Assembly: GCF_013170705.1 (NCBI RefSeq)
Contig: NZ_CP033334.1
Location: 5,247,501-5,311,500, forward strand
Length of the DNA stretch: 64,000 nucleotides
From: Mesorhizobium loti
GTDB taxonomy: Bacteria > Pseudomonadota > Alphaproteobacteria > Rhizobiales > Rhizobiaceae
Direction of reading: 5' to 3'
Part shown: positions 8,894-17,332 of the stretch, piece after piece
Layout: the number at the start of each line of letters is the position of its first letter
How positions within the stretch are numbered: the stretch's first letter is position 1
Notes under the pieces: generated by a model
What the model saw: only the letters and a program-made list of their open reading frames with translations
Databases searched by the model: none
What the model was told of the DNA's origin: nothing
Translations under genes and position numbers: made by a program

Positions 8894-9840
8894 CAGAACG
8901 CTTCCGGATGCATCGCCTTGGCGATCTTGGCGATCGCCTCGATGTTTGCAGGTCCGGGCGTCAGTTCGGCATAGCGCAGCGCCACGAAACGCTCGTTCTT
9001 GACCGCGTCCGTCTCCCTCATTGCCGGATGGGCCTTCAAGAAATCGAGCAGTTTCCTGTAGCCGCCGCCATCCTGGTAATCGAGCAGGATGAGGAATTGC
9101 GGGTTGCGCGAGGCCACCGTTTCCCAGTCCGTATTGCCCCAGCTGGTGTCCATGTCGGCCATGATGTTGTCGCCGCCGGCGGCCGTGATCATGGCGCTGG
9201 GAATAGCGAATTTTCCGGCGGTGAACGGCTTGTCATCGCCGGAATCATAGAGGAACACGCGGGTTCCCTTGGCGCTGCCGACCTTCGCGGTGATGTCGGC
9301 GAGTTGCGCCTTCCAGCCGGCAACAAGCTTCTGCGCCTCTGTCTCCTTGCCAAAGATCTTGCCCAGCTTTTCAACATCGCCATAGAGCAGGTTCATGGAA
9401 GCCGCCGGGCGGTTCTTGTCGAGATGGACGCAGCTTTCGGTCAGCACCAGTGTCTTGATGCCGTGCGGGGCGAGCGTGTCGGGCGTCACGTCGCCACCCG
9501 GCTTCATGCCATAGTACCAGCCGGCGAAGAAGAAATCGGGCTCGACGGCGACCAGGTTTTCGAGCGTCGGGTATTTGGGCGCGAGTTCCGGGATGGAGCC
9601 CTGCTCGGCCTTGAATTCGGGGCCGACCTTGTACCATCCGGTGATGCCGGTCAGGCCGACGATCGACGGCTGCAGCTTCAGCGCGAAGGCCATCTCGGCC
9701 ATGTTGAGGTCGTGGATGACGGCGCGCTTGGGCGGCGCGTCGAAGGTCAACGGCTTGCCGCAACTGTCGACGGTGACGGGGAAAGCGAAGGCGGTAGAGG
9801 CCAGCAAAGAAAAGACGAGCGACAAAGCGAGACGTTTCAC
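8893..9840 (-). CDS. periplasmic substrate-binding protein of the riboswitch-controlled ABC importer
   Basis: The 315-residue protein starts at a GTG with a good AAGGAG upstream and has a signal peptide (LALSLVFSLLASTAFA). The mature part is a class III binding protein: a first lobe (FDAPPKRAVIHDLNMAEMAFAL), a linker helix around residues 155-180, and a second lobe. It should deliver the ligand to the FecCD permease encoded directly downstream. Annotation by similarity alone would say iron-complex binding. The upstream cobalamin riboswitch makes a BtuF-like corrinoid role more likely. Confidence 0.88.
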   Translation of the reverse strand: MKRLALSLVFSLLASTAFAFPVTVDSCGKPLTFDAPPKRAVIHDLNMAEMAFALKLQPSIVGLTGITGWYKVGPEFKAEQGSIPELAPKYPTLENLVAVEPDFFFAGWYYGMKPGGDVTPDTLAPHGIKTLVLTESCVHLDKNRPAASMNLLYGDVEKLGKIFGKETEAQKLVAGWKAQLADITAKVGSAKGTRVFLYDSGDDKPFTAGKFAIPSAMITAAGGDNIMADMDTSWGNTDWETVASRNPQFLILLDYQDGGGYRKLLDFLKAHPAMRETDAVKNERFVALRYAELTPGPANIEAIAKIAKAMHPEAF

Positions 9841-9885
9841 GGATTTTGCTCCTTGGTTGAACAGTGCCGATGGGGATGGGTTCGT

Positions 9886-10674
9886 TCAGGATGGCGGCGC
9901 GGCGCGGTTCGGAACATCGAACACGGTCAGTTCGCGGTCCTCGGTGGGATGGCGCAGGCGAAACACGTCGACACCGAAAATCTCGCGGATCAGCTGTTGC
10001 GTCAGCGCTTCGCGCGGTGCGGCCAACGCGTGCAGCCGGGCTTCGTTCATCACCGCGACCCTGGTGGCGAAAGGCGCCACCAGGGCCAGGTCGTGAAGCA
10101 CCGCGATCACCGTCATGCCGAAGCCGGCGACGAGTTCGAGAAGCTCGCCGCGAGCACGCGGGTCGAGATGGTTGGTCGGCTCGTCGAGGAACAACACCTT
10201 CGGTTCCTGCGCGATGGCGCGCGCCAGCTGGGCGCGTTGGCGCTCCCCGCCGGACAGCGAGCCGATCGTGCGGTGAAGCAGAGGCAACAAGCCGGTCCGG
10301 CGCAAGGCATCAACGACGATGTCGCGCTCCTCGCTCCCGCGCCTCAGGCCGGCATGCGGAACGCGGCCGAGTTCGACATAGTCGATCACCGCCAGCCGCG
10401 GATCCGGCTGGTCGGTCTGGCCGACGACGGCCATGTGCAGGGCCCGCTCGGCTGTCGAGATTCTGTCCAGGCGTCGCCCGCCAAGCTTCACCTCGCCCGA
10501 ACTTGGCCTGAGCATGCCCGACAGCATGCGCAGCAGCGTCGTCTTGCCGGCGCCATTGGGGCCGATGATGGCGAGACGATCGCCGGTGGCGATGGAGAGG
10601 CTGACCGCATGGACCAGATTCCGGCCATTCGCCACGGCAACCAGGTCGCGCGCTTCAAGAAGTGGCATTGTCAT
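9886..10674 (-). CDS. ABC importer ATPase (FecE/BtuD-like)
   Basis: This 262-residue nucleotide-binding subunit shows Walker A GPNGAGKTT (about residue 39), the signature LSGGERQRAQLARAI, Walker B KVLFLDEPTNHLD, and the switch His in VLHDLALV. It powers the FecCD permease from the cytoplasmic face. The ATG overlaps the stop of the DUF1636 gene (ATGA). The C-terminal tail after the core (residues ~215-262) is ordinary for this class. Confidence 0.92.
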   Translation of the reverse strand: MTMPLLEARDLVAVANGRNLVHAVSLSIATGDRLAIIGPNGAGKTTLLRMLSGMLRPSSGEVKLGGRRLDRISTAERALHMAVVGQTDQPDPRLAVIDYVELGRVPHAGLRRGSEERDIVVDALRRTGLLPLLHRTIGSLSGGERQRAQLARAIAQEPKVLFLDEPTNHLDPRARGELLELVAGFGMTVIAVLHDLALVAPFATRVAVMNEARLHALAAPREALTQQLIREIFGVDVFRLRHPTEDRELTVFDVPNRAAPPS

Positions 10675-11069
10675 TGACTATCCCCCGCCAGCTTGCCCGG
10701 CGCCGGGATGCGAGCCAGCGTCTTGCCGGCCAGTCGCGGCGGACGTTGTCCGGAATTGCACCAGCCGTCGGCGAGCGAGGCGTAAAGCCTGGCAAATCGC
10801 ACGAGATCGCCAACATCGGCCTCGGCATCGACGGAGCCGAAAAGATAGGTGGCCTTGCCCGGAGCCTGGAAGGCTACCGTCAACGGCCGTGCGCAGCCCG
10901 CCATGCATTCGACGCCTTCGATCGTGAAGCCATGCGCCACGGCGGGTTCATCGTGGGCCGAGAGCCGGGAGCGCAAATCGGCGCATAGGCTTTCGCCCGA
11001 CCTGATGCCGGTCGGAACATCACGGCAAAGCGTGCACACGATGATGCGGTGATCGATGGCGCCGTCCAA
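10671..11069 (-). CDS. DUF1636 protein, Cys-rich, first gene after the cobalamin riboswitch
   Basis: This 132-residue cytoplasmic protein has an N-terminal IIVCTLCRD motif and a second Cys pair in VECMAGCARPLTVAF, the four-Cys spacing seen in thioredoxin-like [2Fe-2S] proteins. It matches the DUF1636 family, which I recall as often lying near cobalamin genes. Start choice is uncertain: a TGA lies directly upstream of the TTG at 11069, so translation begins at this TTG or at the GTG a few codons later. It is the first gene behind the B12 riboswitch and overlaps the ABC ATPase gene. A metal or Fe-S role in corrinoid handling is inference. Confidence 0.8.
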   Translation of the reverse strand: MDGAIDHRIIVCTLCRDVPTGIRSGESLCADLRSRLSAHDEPAVAHGFTIEGVECMAGCARPLTVAFQAPGKATYLFGSVDAEADVGDLVRFARLYASLADGWCNSGQRPPRLAGKTLARIPAPGKLAGDSQ

Positions 11070-11164
11070 CTTCCGTCACTTTCCAAAACTGGCGACGGAA
11101 GGATGTTGGCGAGCCGGCCGACAAGACCGACGTCCACGTTTCCTCCCGGCACACCCCGTCCGGT

Positions 11165-11385
11165 CAACTTGGTGATGGCAGGTCTCCTGGCTCGCGGCTC
11201 CTTGCGCAATCCTGCCTTCCCAGCCTTGCCGGCCAGTGGCATTTCGGATCTTGCTAACCGCTTACAGTTGCGGGGGCAGCCACGGCTTCGACCTCTTGGG
11301 TCTCACCGTGTTCCCTTTTCACCCCTCGCCTTTCGACTCGGGGACCATCACCACTCGATCGTAGTTTTCCCCCAATTGCTTCGCA
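11165..11385 (-). promoter_or_regulatory. cobalamin (AdoCbl) riboswitch
   Basis: Read on the reverse strand, the region shows the class hallmarks in order: GGGAACACGGTG, then GAAGCCGTGGCTGCCC, CCCGCAACTGTAAGCGG, a GCCACTGG segment, GCTGGGAAGGC, and the B12 box AGCCAGGAGACCTGCC (11177-11192). It lies about 100 bases ahead of the DUF1636 gene and in the same orientation as the ABC genes. Bound cobalamin should shut off the operon by blocking transcription or translation. The outer limits are estimated. Confidence 0.95.
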
Positions 11386-11603
11386 ACGGATTTCTCGGTG
11401 CATTGTCGATCCCGCCGCGGCGCTCGAATTTTATATGTTATGTAATTACATTACGTCTTAGACGATAGCGCGCGGCGGCGTCAAGTGAGAGCTTGCTGCC
11501 GGAAGAAGCCAGCGAGCCAGATGCTGTTGGCTGCGGAGCGTTGCCGCCCGGATTGCGCGGCGAGCGCAATTCCGATCAAACTGCCGCGCGCGAAGGTGGC
11601 AAG

Positions 11604-12461
11604 ATGATCCCCTCAATGCGAGGAGCCATGAACCCGACCGAGAAAGCGCTATGGTTCGTCGAGAGCCATCTGCCGGAGGCGATCTCGCTCGACGATGTCG
11701 CCCAAAGCAGCGGCGTGTCGCGCTTTCATGTGACGCGCGCCTTCGGCGCCGCCACCGGCCGCTCGGTCATGGGCTACATGCGCGCGCGCAGGCTGACCGA
11801 GGCGGCGCGCCGGCTGGCCGGCGGAGCGCCCGACATCCTATCGGTGGCGCTCGATGCCGGCTACAGCTCGCATGAGGCTTTCACCCGCGCCTTCCGCGAC
11901 CAGTTCGGCACCACGCCGGAGATGGTGCGCGCGCAAGGCTCGACCAACACCCTCGACCTCGTGGAGCCGATCCTGATGGACCAATCCTTTCTTTCCGCCC
12001 TCGAACCACCGCGCTTCGAGACCAGCCGGCCGTTGCTGATCGCTGGGCTCGGCGAACGCTACAACTGTGAAACCAGCGCCGCCATTCCGATGCAGTGGCA
12101 ACGCTTCGGCCCCTATATCGGCAACATTCCTGGCGAGACCGGCGACGTCGCCTATGGTGTCTGCGCCAACGGCGACGATGCCGGCAATTTCGACTACGTC
12201 GCCGGTGTCGAGGTCTCCGATTTTTCCGACCTTCCAAGGGAACTCAGCCGCGTGCGCATACCCGCCCAGAAATACGCGGTGTTTTCGCATCGCGAACACA
12301 TCTCGACTATCCGCCGGACCGTCAACACGATCTGGAACAAATGGCTGCCGGCCTCCGGGCACGAGATAGCGGACGCCCCCGAATTCGAACGCTATGGCCC
12401 GGAGTTCGATCCGCGCAGCGGCAATGGCGGACTGGAGATCTGGATACCCGTCAAGGCTTAG
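11604..12461 (+). CDS. AraC-family regulator with C-terminal GyrI-like effector domain
   Basis: The protein has an N-terminal AraC DNA-binding domain (ISLDDVAQSSGVSRFHVTRAFG, then ILSVALDAGYSSHEAFTRAFRDQFGTTP) and a C-terminal GyrI-like small-molecule-binding domain (about residues 130-285), the Rob/SoxS-like effector layout. I chose ATG 11604 because GAAGGTGG lies at a proper distance. ATG 11628 is an alternative with AGGAG very close, and the frame stays open up to 11493. It is divergent from the riboswitch operon, but nothing shows that it controls it. An effector such as a drug or detergent-like molecule is typical of the family. Confidence 0.88.
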   Translation: MIPSMRGAMNPTEKALWFVESHLPEAISLDDVAQSSGVSRFHVTRAFGAATGRSVMGYMRARRLTEAARRLAGGAPDILSVALDAGYSSHEAFTRAFRDQFGTTPEMVRAQGSTNTLDLVEPILMDQSFLSALEPPRFETSRPLLIAGLGERYNCETSAAIPMQWQRFGPYIGNIPGETGDVAYGVCANGDDAGNFDYVAGVEVSDFSDLPRELSRVRIPAQKYAVFSHREHISTIRRTVNTIWNKWLPASGHEIADAPEFERYGPEFDPRSGNGGLEIWIPVKA

Positions 12462-12467
12462 CAGAGA

Positions 12468-13403
12468 TCACAATTCCAAGTCCCAGGTCTGGCCGACCAG
12501 ATCCTTGCCGAAGGAGTGGTGCGGTTCTTCCTCGGTCAGTTTGAAGCCGACCGCCTGGTAGATGTGCCGGGCGGCGATCAGGATATCGTTGGTCCACAAG
12601 GTCAGCGTCTTGTAGCCCTTCGCACGAGCAAAGCCGATGCATTCCTCGACCAGCCGCCTGCCGATGCCGAGACCACGGGCCGAAGGTTCGACATAGAGCA
12701 GGCGCAGCTTCGCCACCTGATCCGATTTGCGCACGACGAAGACCGAGCCGACCACCTCGCCATCGCGCTCGGCGATCCAGCTTCGTTCCCATTTCGGGTC
12801 GAAGGATTTGACAAATGCCGCGAGGATTTCGGCAACCAGCGCCTCATAGGTTTCGTCCCAGCCATAGTCCTGTGCGTAGAGCATGCCTTGCCGGCGGGTG
12901 ATCCAGCCGATGTCGCCGACCTGCAGCGGGCGCAACAGATAAGGGATCCTTGGCTCTGCGCTTTCACCCAGCAGAGCCTGGACCGTCCGCATGGACTTCA
13001 CCAGCCGGTCCTGCTCCGACGCGGGCAGCCGATCGAGCAGCGCCGCGACCTGGTCGTGCGAATCCTTGTTCAGCGGCGCGAAGGCATTCCTGCCCGCCGC
13101 GGTCAGCGCAATCGACGATTGCCTGGCGTCCGAAACCACCGTCGACCTGGAGATGAGGTGAAGGCGCTCGAACTTCTTCAGCAGACGGCTGACATAGCCG
13201 GCATCGAGACCGAGGTCGCGCCCGAGGTCGGTCGCGGTCAGGCCGTCGCGGTGCGCCAGTTCGTAGAGCACACGCGCCTCGGTCAGGGAGAAGGCGCTTT
13301 TCAGCAGCCCTTCGTCGAGCAGGCCGATCTGGCGGGTGTAGAAGCGGTTGAAAGCCCGCACCGCGTCGATCAGGTGCTTGTTGGGGAGGTTGTGGACGGT
13401 CAT
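12468..13403 (-). CDS. MarR-type regulator fused to a GNAT acetyltransferase
   Basis: This 311-residue protein has two domains. Residues ~1-145 form a MarR winged helix (TEARVLYELAHRDGLTATDLGRDLGLDAGYVSRLLKKFE, wing SDARQS). Residues ~155-311 form a GNAT fold with the acetyl-CoA loop VEPSARGLGIGRRLVEE and the late strand helix LTLWTNDILIAARHIYQAVGF. Such fusions are known in many bacteria, usually without a defined substrate. It is a single gene with a short palindrome upstream (13443-13455), so autoregulation is likely. The acetyl acceptor is unknown. Confidence 0.92.
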   Translation of the reverse strand: MTVHNLPNKHLIDAVRAFNRFYTRQIGLLDEGLLKSAFSLTEARVLYELAHRDGLTATDLGRDLGLDAGYVSRLLKKFERLHLISRSTVVSDARQSSIALTAAGRNAFAPLNKDSHDQVAALLDRLPASEQDRLVKSMRTVQALLGESAEPRIPYLLRPLQVGDIGWITRRQGMLYAQDYGWDETYEALVAEILAAFVKSFDPKWERSWIAERDGEVVGSVFVVRKSDQVAKLRLLYVEPSARGLGIGRRLVEECIGFARAKGYKTLTLWTNDILIAARHIYQAVGFKLTEEEPHHSFGKDLVGQTWDLEL

Positions 13404-13442
13404 GGGATGGTTCTCCTGTCATGGAAAGGATCGACCAATTAG

Positions 13443-13455
13443 TTGACTTAGTCAA
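13443..13455 (-). promoter_or_regulatory. palindrome ahead of the MarR-GNAT gene, possible operator
   Basis: TTGACT and AGTCAA flank a single central base, a perfect 13-bp palindrome 40 bases before the start codon. A TTGAC within it could also be a -35 element, so repressor binding there would block the polymerase. Functional assignment is inferred. Confidence 0.5.
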
Positions 13456-13591
13456 TAAAATGATTGAAGCAATACAACCTCACAACTTCGTCATTCTAGG
13501 GTCTGCGCGCGTCGCTTCGCTCCTTGGTCCGCCCTAGAATGAGGACATCGCGGGGGGGCCGGAGCGCCAATCATGACCGCAGTGGCGCCCC

Positions 13592-14737
13592 TCACATCAT
13601 CGGCAACACCGGCCAGCGATCAACGATCCTGCCGCCGGAAAGCACGGCGATCGGCCCGAATTGCTGCAGCACGGCCTCGCTTTGCGTCGGCCGCAGGAAC
13701 GCATGGTCGCCGGGCATCACAGCAGCGTCGGCCGGCAGGCCCATGAATTGCTGGTTGGAGGACAGGCCGAGCAAACCGTTCGTCTTCATGCCTTCGGGAA
13801 ATACCGGCTCGGCCATCCACTTGCCGCCATAGAGATAGCAGCCCTTGCGCGGAAACCGGCCAAGCGCCTGCAAGAGGCGGGAGACGGCGGGCGGGCCTGG
13901 CAGCATTGGTTCGACCACTTTCAGGATCGGCGTCGCGATGAAAGCCGCCGGTTGGAAACCTTCGAGACCGGGCGTGTCGAAATCGCCGGGCAGCACGAAG
14001 GCCGAGCCCATCGACACCTCATTGGCAATGCCGCGGTGATGAAGCAGCGCGGTCTTGCTGCCGCCAATGTTGAGGATGCTTCGCTGGTCGGCGCCCAGGC
14101 GCGCCAAAAAATCGGCGGCCTGCTCCGAGGCCCGCGCCAACGCCCTGCCCGGCCCGCCGAACAGGCCGGGAATGTGCGGTGCGTGCGCCTCATAGGCCAT
14201 GACGCCTTCGCAGCGCAGCCCTTTGTGGGCCGGCAGCATCTTCAATGCCCGCGACAAGGCCTCCGATGTGGCAAACCCGCCGCGATGCAGGCCGACATCG
14301 ATCTCGAAGGCGATACGCAGTTCGATAGCGAGCTCGGCGGTCAGCGCGCCATATTCCGCCAGTCTTTCGTCGCTGTCGATCAGCCAGCAGACACGCGACC
14401 AGTCGGCGTCGCCCTTCACCAGCGCCGCTCTCGCCGCGCTGACCGGCATCGGCTTGCCGTACAGCAGATCCGCATGCGGGAACGCGCTCAGCACCGCCGC
14501 GCTGATCGGCGGATGGAAGGTCATGAAGCGATCGGTTCCAAGCGTCTTGCCGATATGCGAAAGCAGCGGCAGGCAAGCGAGCGACTTGTCGACCAGCCGC
14601 ACGGCAAGGCCGGGATCAAGCCTGGCCTTCACCAGGGCGATGTTGCCGTCCAGCCGGTCGCGATCCAGCACCAGACAGGGCTGGAAAATACCGGCCTGCT
14701 CCAGCGCCTGCGAAAGATTGGCGAAATAGGCGCTCAT
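13592..14737 (-). CDS. DSD1/D-threonine-aldolase-like PLP-dependent enzyme
   Basis: The 381-residue protein has the alanine-racemase-type TIM barrel at the N-terminus (CLVLDRDRLDGNIALVKARL, then VRLVDKSLACLPLL, whose Lys is the likely PLP anchor) and a C-terminal beta domain ending with a PGDHAFLRPTQSE stretch. The late His and acidic region around PGDHAF fits the metal site of D-threonine aldolase and D-serine dehydratase relatives. It would act on a D-amino acid or beta-hydroxy amino acid. The ATG overlaps the stop of the lactone oxidase gene (ATGA), so both are co-translated behind an MFS carrier. Confidence 0.85.
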   Translation of the reverse strand: MSAYFANLSQALEQAGIFQPCLVLDRDRLDGNIALVKARLDPGLAVRLVDKSLACLPLLSHIGKTLGTDRFMTFHPPISAAVLSAFPHADLLYGKPMPVSAARAALVKGDADWSRVCWLIDSDERLAEYGALTAELAIELRIAFEIDVGLHRGGFATSEALSRALKMLPAHKGLRCEGVMAYEAHAPHIPGLFGGPGRALARASEQAADFLARLGADQRSILNIGGSKTALLHHRGIANEVSMGSAFVLPGDFDTPGLEGFQPAAFIATPILKVVEPMLPGPPAVSRLLQALGRFPRKGCYLYGGKWMAEPVFPEGMKTNGLLGLSSNQQFMGLPADAAVMPGDHAFLRPTQSEAVLQQFGPIAVLSGGRIVDRWPVLPMM

Positions 14738-16011
14738 GGTTCGATGCCGAACAAGCCGGCCATGTAGGGCGAGACGAAACGGTTTTGCGGATCGATGTCG
14801 CGGCGCACCGCCATGGCATCGTCCCAGCGCGGATAGAGCTTCCTGAAGTCCGCCGCCTTCAGGCTGTGCATCTTGCCCCAGTGCGGCCTGCCGCCATATC
14901 TGCGCAAGACCGGCTCGGCCGCCTGCATGAACGGCAACGGATCGTTCGCCGCGTCATGGTGGATGGCGATCGAGCAGGTCGGCCTGTCGTAGAAGGGCGA
15001 GAGCCAGAACTGATCAGCCGCGACGCTGCGCACCTCCATCGGGAAATAGACCTCGGGAAAGCGCTTCTCGGTCAACTCGATGATTTCGGCCAGCGCCTTC
15101 GGTCCTTCCTCGAACGGAAGGTGATATTCCATCTCGTTGAATTTGGTCTGCCGGTCGCTGGCATAGACATTGAGCCAGTCCTGCACATAGTCCTCGGCCC
15201 GCACCTTGGCGACGGCACCCTGGATCAGCCGGCGGCGCAGCGACGGCAGCCTGGCGAGCCCGGTGCGCAGCCGGCGCAGTGTCCTCAGTCCGGCCTCGTC
15301 ATCCTCGGTCGGGCGCGCGCTGGTCGCCGCGTCGCTCAAGTCGCTGGCGATGAACTGCGCATAGCCGGAGAACGGGATGTAGTAGAATTCGGCCGACCGA
15401 TGCGCGGTCATCATCGTTTCGAAATCGCGCAGCATGTCGGCGACCGGCAGCACCCATTTGCGGCGGCGCAGCCGGTAGGTCGCAATGTTGTTCAGCGTCA
15501 CTTCGCTCATGATCCCGAAGGCACCGAGCGAGACGCCGATGGCGTGGATCGTGTCTTGATCCCCTGCCCTGGTGAATTCACGAACATTGCCAAGGCCGTC
15601 GACGATCTGCACCGTCTCCAATTGCGTGTGATAGGCGCCGAGCGTCGGTCCCGAACCATGGGTAGCGGTCCCGAGCGCCCCGCCTATCGCCTGTCGGTCG
15701 ATGTCGCCCATATTGGGCAGGCCCTGGCCGATATCCTGCAGGATGTGCATGAGCGAACCAAGCCGTGTCCCCGCCCGCACACGCGCCTGATGCTTTTCAG
15801 CGTCGTGCGAGACCAACCCCTCCAGTTTCTCCAGGGACAGGATGGTGCCTAGCGATTTCACCAGCGGGGTAAAGGAGTGACCGGCACCGACGACGCGGAT
15901 CGGGCCGGGTGCGGTGCGAATGAGATCACCAACTTCACCGGCTTCGGCGGGGCTGGCGATCAGCCGCGGTTCGGCGGTGACATAGCCCGACCAGTTGCTC
16001 CAGCTGGACAT
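14734..16011 (-). CDS. FAD-linked sugar-1,4-lactone oxidase (D-arabinono-lactone oxidase family)
   Basis: This 425-residue protein has an N-terminal FAD-binding PCMH domain with RVVGAGHSFTPL, where the His of GHSF is the usual covalent FAD site, and the GTATHGSG motif. The C-terminal ALO domain carries the PHWGKMHSL signature. The family oxidises sugar lactones or sugar alcohols such as gulono- or arabinono-lactone and xylitol, reducing O2 or another acceptor. I start at ATG 16011; the open frame extends further, but that part lies inside the MFS gene in another frame. It sits between an MFS carrier and a PLP enzyme. Confidence 0.9.
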   Translation of the reverse strand: MSSWSNWSGYVTAEPRLIASPAEAGEVGDLIRTAPGPIRVVGAGHSFTPLVKSLGTILSLEKLEGLVSHDAEKHQARVRAGTRLGSLMHILQDIGQGLPNMGDIDRQAIGGALGTATHGSGPTLGAYHTQLETVQIVDGLGNVREFTRAGDQDTIHAIGVSLGAFGIMSEVTLNNIATYRLRRRKWVLPVADMLRDFETMMTAHRSAEFYYIPFSGYAQFIASDLSDAATSARPTEDDEAGLRTLRRLRTGLARLPSLRRRLIQGAVAKVRAEDYVQDWLNVYASDRQTKFNEMEYHLPFEEGPKALAEIIELTEKRFPEVYFPMEVRSVAADQFWLSPFYDRPTCSIAIHHDAANDPLPFMQAAEPVLRRYGGRPHWGKMHSLKAADFRKLYPRWDDAMAVRRDIDPQNRFVSPYMAGLFGIEP

Positions 16012-16022
16012 ATTACCCCCGA

Positions 16023-17207
16023 TCAGGCAACCGCGCGGCGGCGCCGCGAGACAAGGACGAACAGGCCAAGCAGCAGCACGCTGGCCAGGGCACTGCCGAC
16101 AGCGAATTCCGGAACCGGGCGAAAATCCTTGCCGTCGATGAGCAGCGACGCCGCGACCGGCCCGATCGCCAGACCGAGGAGCTGCGCGGCCGGCACCAAG
16201 AGCACGGCCGTGCGTGTCTCGTCCGCCGTGATCGTCAGCCTGATCTGATAGGGCACGATGAACAGGAGAATAAAACCCATGACCAGGGCGGCGCCCCAGA
16301 AGATCGGGAGACCAGGTCCGCTGGCGAGGATGAGCGAGGCGACAAGTGCGACGGTGCCAATCGCCGCTATGGCAAGGCGATAGTCGATGCGGGCCTCGAA
16401 CACGGTCGCGGTCATCGCGCCCAGGACCTGCATCGCCAGGCTGGCCGAGACGATCAGGCCAACGGTGCGGCCGTCGATGCCGAATTGGGCGCCAAGCGGC
16501 TCCAGAAAGGCCCATATCGAGCCGAAGAACATGAAGTAGCAGAAGATGCACAACAACGCCGTGATCGAAGGAACCGTCAGCACATTGGCCAGATCCTCGT
16601 CCTTGGGCAGGTCGGCATAGTCGGAGGGAACCGTGAAGGCGACCACCAGCGACAGGATGCAGACGACCGCCAGAGCGAGGAAGCCGCCGACCGACCCGGC
16701 CGCTGGAATGACATAGAGCGCCAGCAGCAGGGCAAGAGGGCATTGCGCCAGCGTCTGCATGGTGACGAAATAGCCGCCGATGCGCTCGGCCCGGCGCGAG
16801 CGGGCGATCAGTTCGGTGGCGACCGCGACAAGGCCGCCTTCGGCAAGGCCGGCCACGGCGCGGGCCGCCATCAACATGTTGGCGCCGGCGGCATAGGCGG
16901 TCCAGACATTCGCCAGCGCCAGCAGGAGCAGAAGCGCCGCACTTTTCCAGCGCATGTTGCGGGCCGAGAGCAGCGTCGCAACGATCGCCGAACCGATCGC
17001 GATGGCGATCAGCTCGGCGGTGGCGACCAGTGCCAGTTCATCGCCGCTGACATGGCCCTCTGTGTAGAGGGCGCCGAGCAAAACCGGCTGCATACCGAGA
17101 ATGAGCAGACCGACCGATCCGATCCACAGGGCAGAGGCAAGCTGCCTGCCGGTCGGGTTGCCGACCAGCCAGTCGCCGCTTCCGGTATGCAGGTCACCAG
17201 ATGTCAA
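16023..17207 (-). CDS. MFS transporter, first gene of a TetR-controlled operon
   Basis: The protein is ~394 residues with 12 hydrophobic segments (GSVGLLILGMQPVLLGALY, ALWI..., LLLLALANVWTAYAAGANM and others), typical of sugar or drug MFS carriers. I chose the TTG at 17207 because GGGAGG lies five bases upstream; a GTG at 17234 is an alternative. The lactone oxidase begins 11 bases after the stop. A TetR gene is divergent and a perfect palindrome lies between the two, so the three-gene operon is probably induced by the carried or metabolised compound. Import or export cannot be told from sequence. Confidence 0.88.
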   Translation of the reverse strand: MTSGDLHTGSGDWLVGNPTGRQLASALWIGSVGLLILGMQPVLLGALYTEGHVSGDELALVATAELIAIAIGSAIVATLLSARNMRWKSAALLLLLALANVWTAYAAGANMLMAARAVAGLAEGGLVAVATELIARSRRAERIGGYFVTMQTLAQCPLALLLALYVIPAAGSVGGFLALAVVCILSLVVAFTVPSDYADLPKDEDLANVLTVPSITALLCIFCYFMFFGSIWAFLEPLGAQFGIDGRTVGLIVSASLAMQVLGAMTATVFEARIDYRLAIAAIGTVALVASLILASGPGLPIFWGAALVMGFILLFIVPYQIRLTITADETRTAVLLVPAAQLLGLAIGPVAASLLIDGKDFRPVPEFAVGSALASVLLLGLFVLVSRRRRAVA

Positions 17208-17243
17208 AGGCGCCTCCCAACGTCCTTGCCGCACGGCAAAAAA

Positions 17244-17260
17244 GCTGACACTCTGTCAGC
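17244..17260. promoter_or_regulatory. probable TetR operator between the MFS operon and its regulator
   Basis: GCTGACA and TGTCAGC form a perfect 7-bp inverted repeat around a 3-base centre. It lies 37 bases before the MFS start and 73 bases before the TetR start, where one bound dimer could control both genes. Confidence 0.6.
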
Positions 17261-17332
17261 ATTTTCAAGACCTGATACTTGATCATATTTCTTGTCAACC
17301 AGAATTTGGCAGTTCGAGCGAAAGACCGGTGC

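Noticed and set aside
8908..10677. Plus-strand open frame of about 589 codons opposite the ABC binding protein and ATPase
   Set aside because: It crosses gene boundaries of the opposite strand, has no domain and is explained by the high GC content.
16012..16743. N-terminal extension of the lactone oxidase frame by some 240 codons
   Set aside because: The extra part lies inside the MFS gene in another frame, and MSSW at 16011 gives the normal family length.
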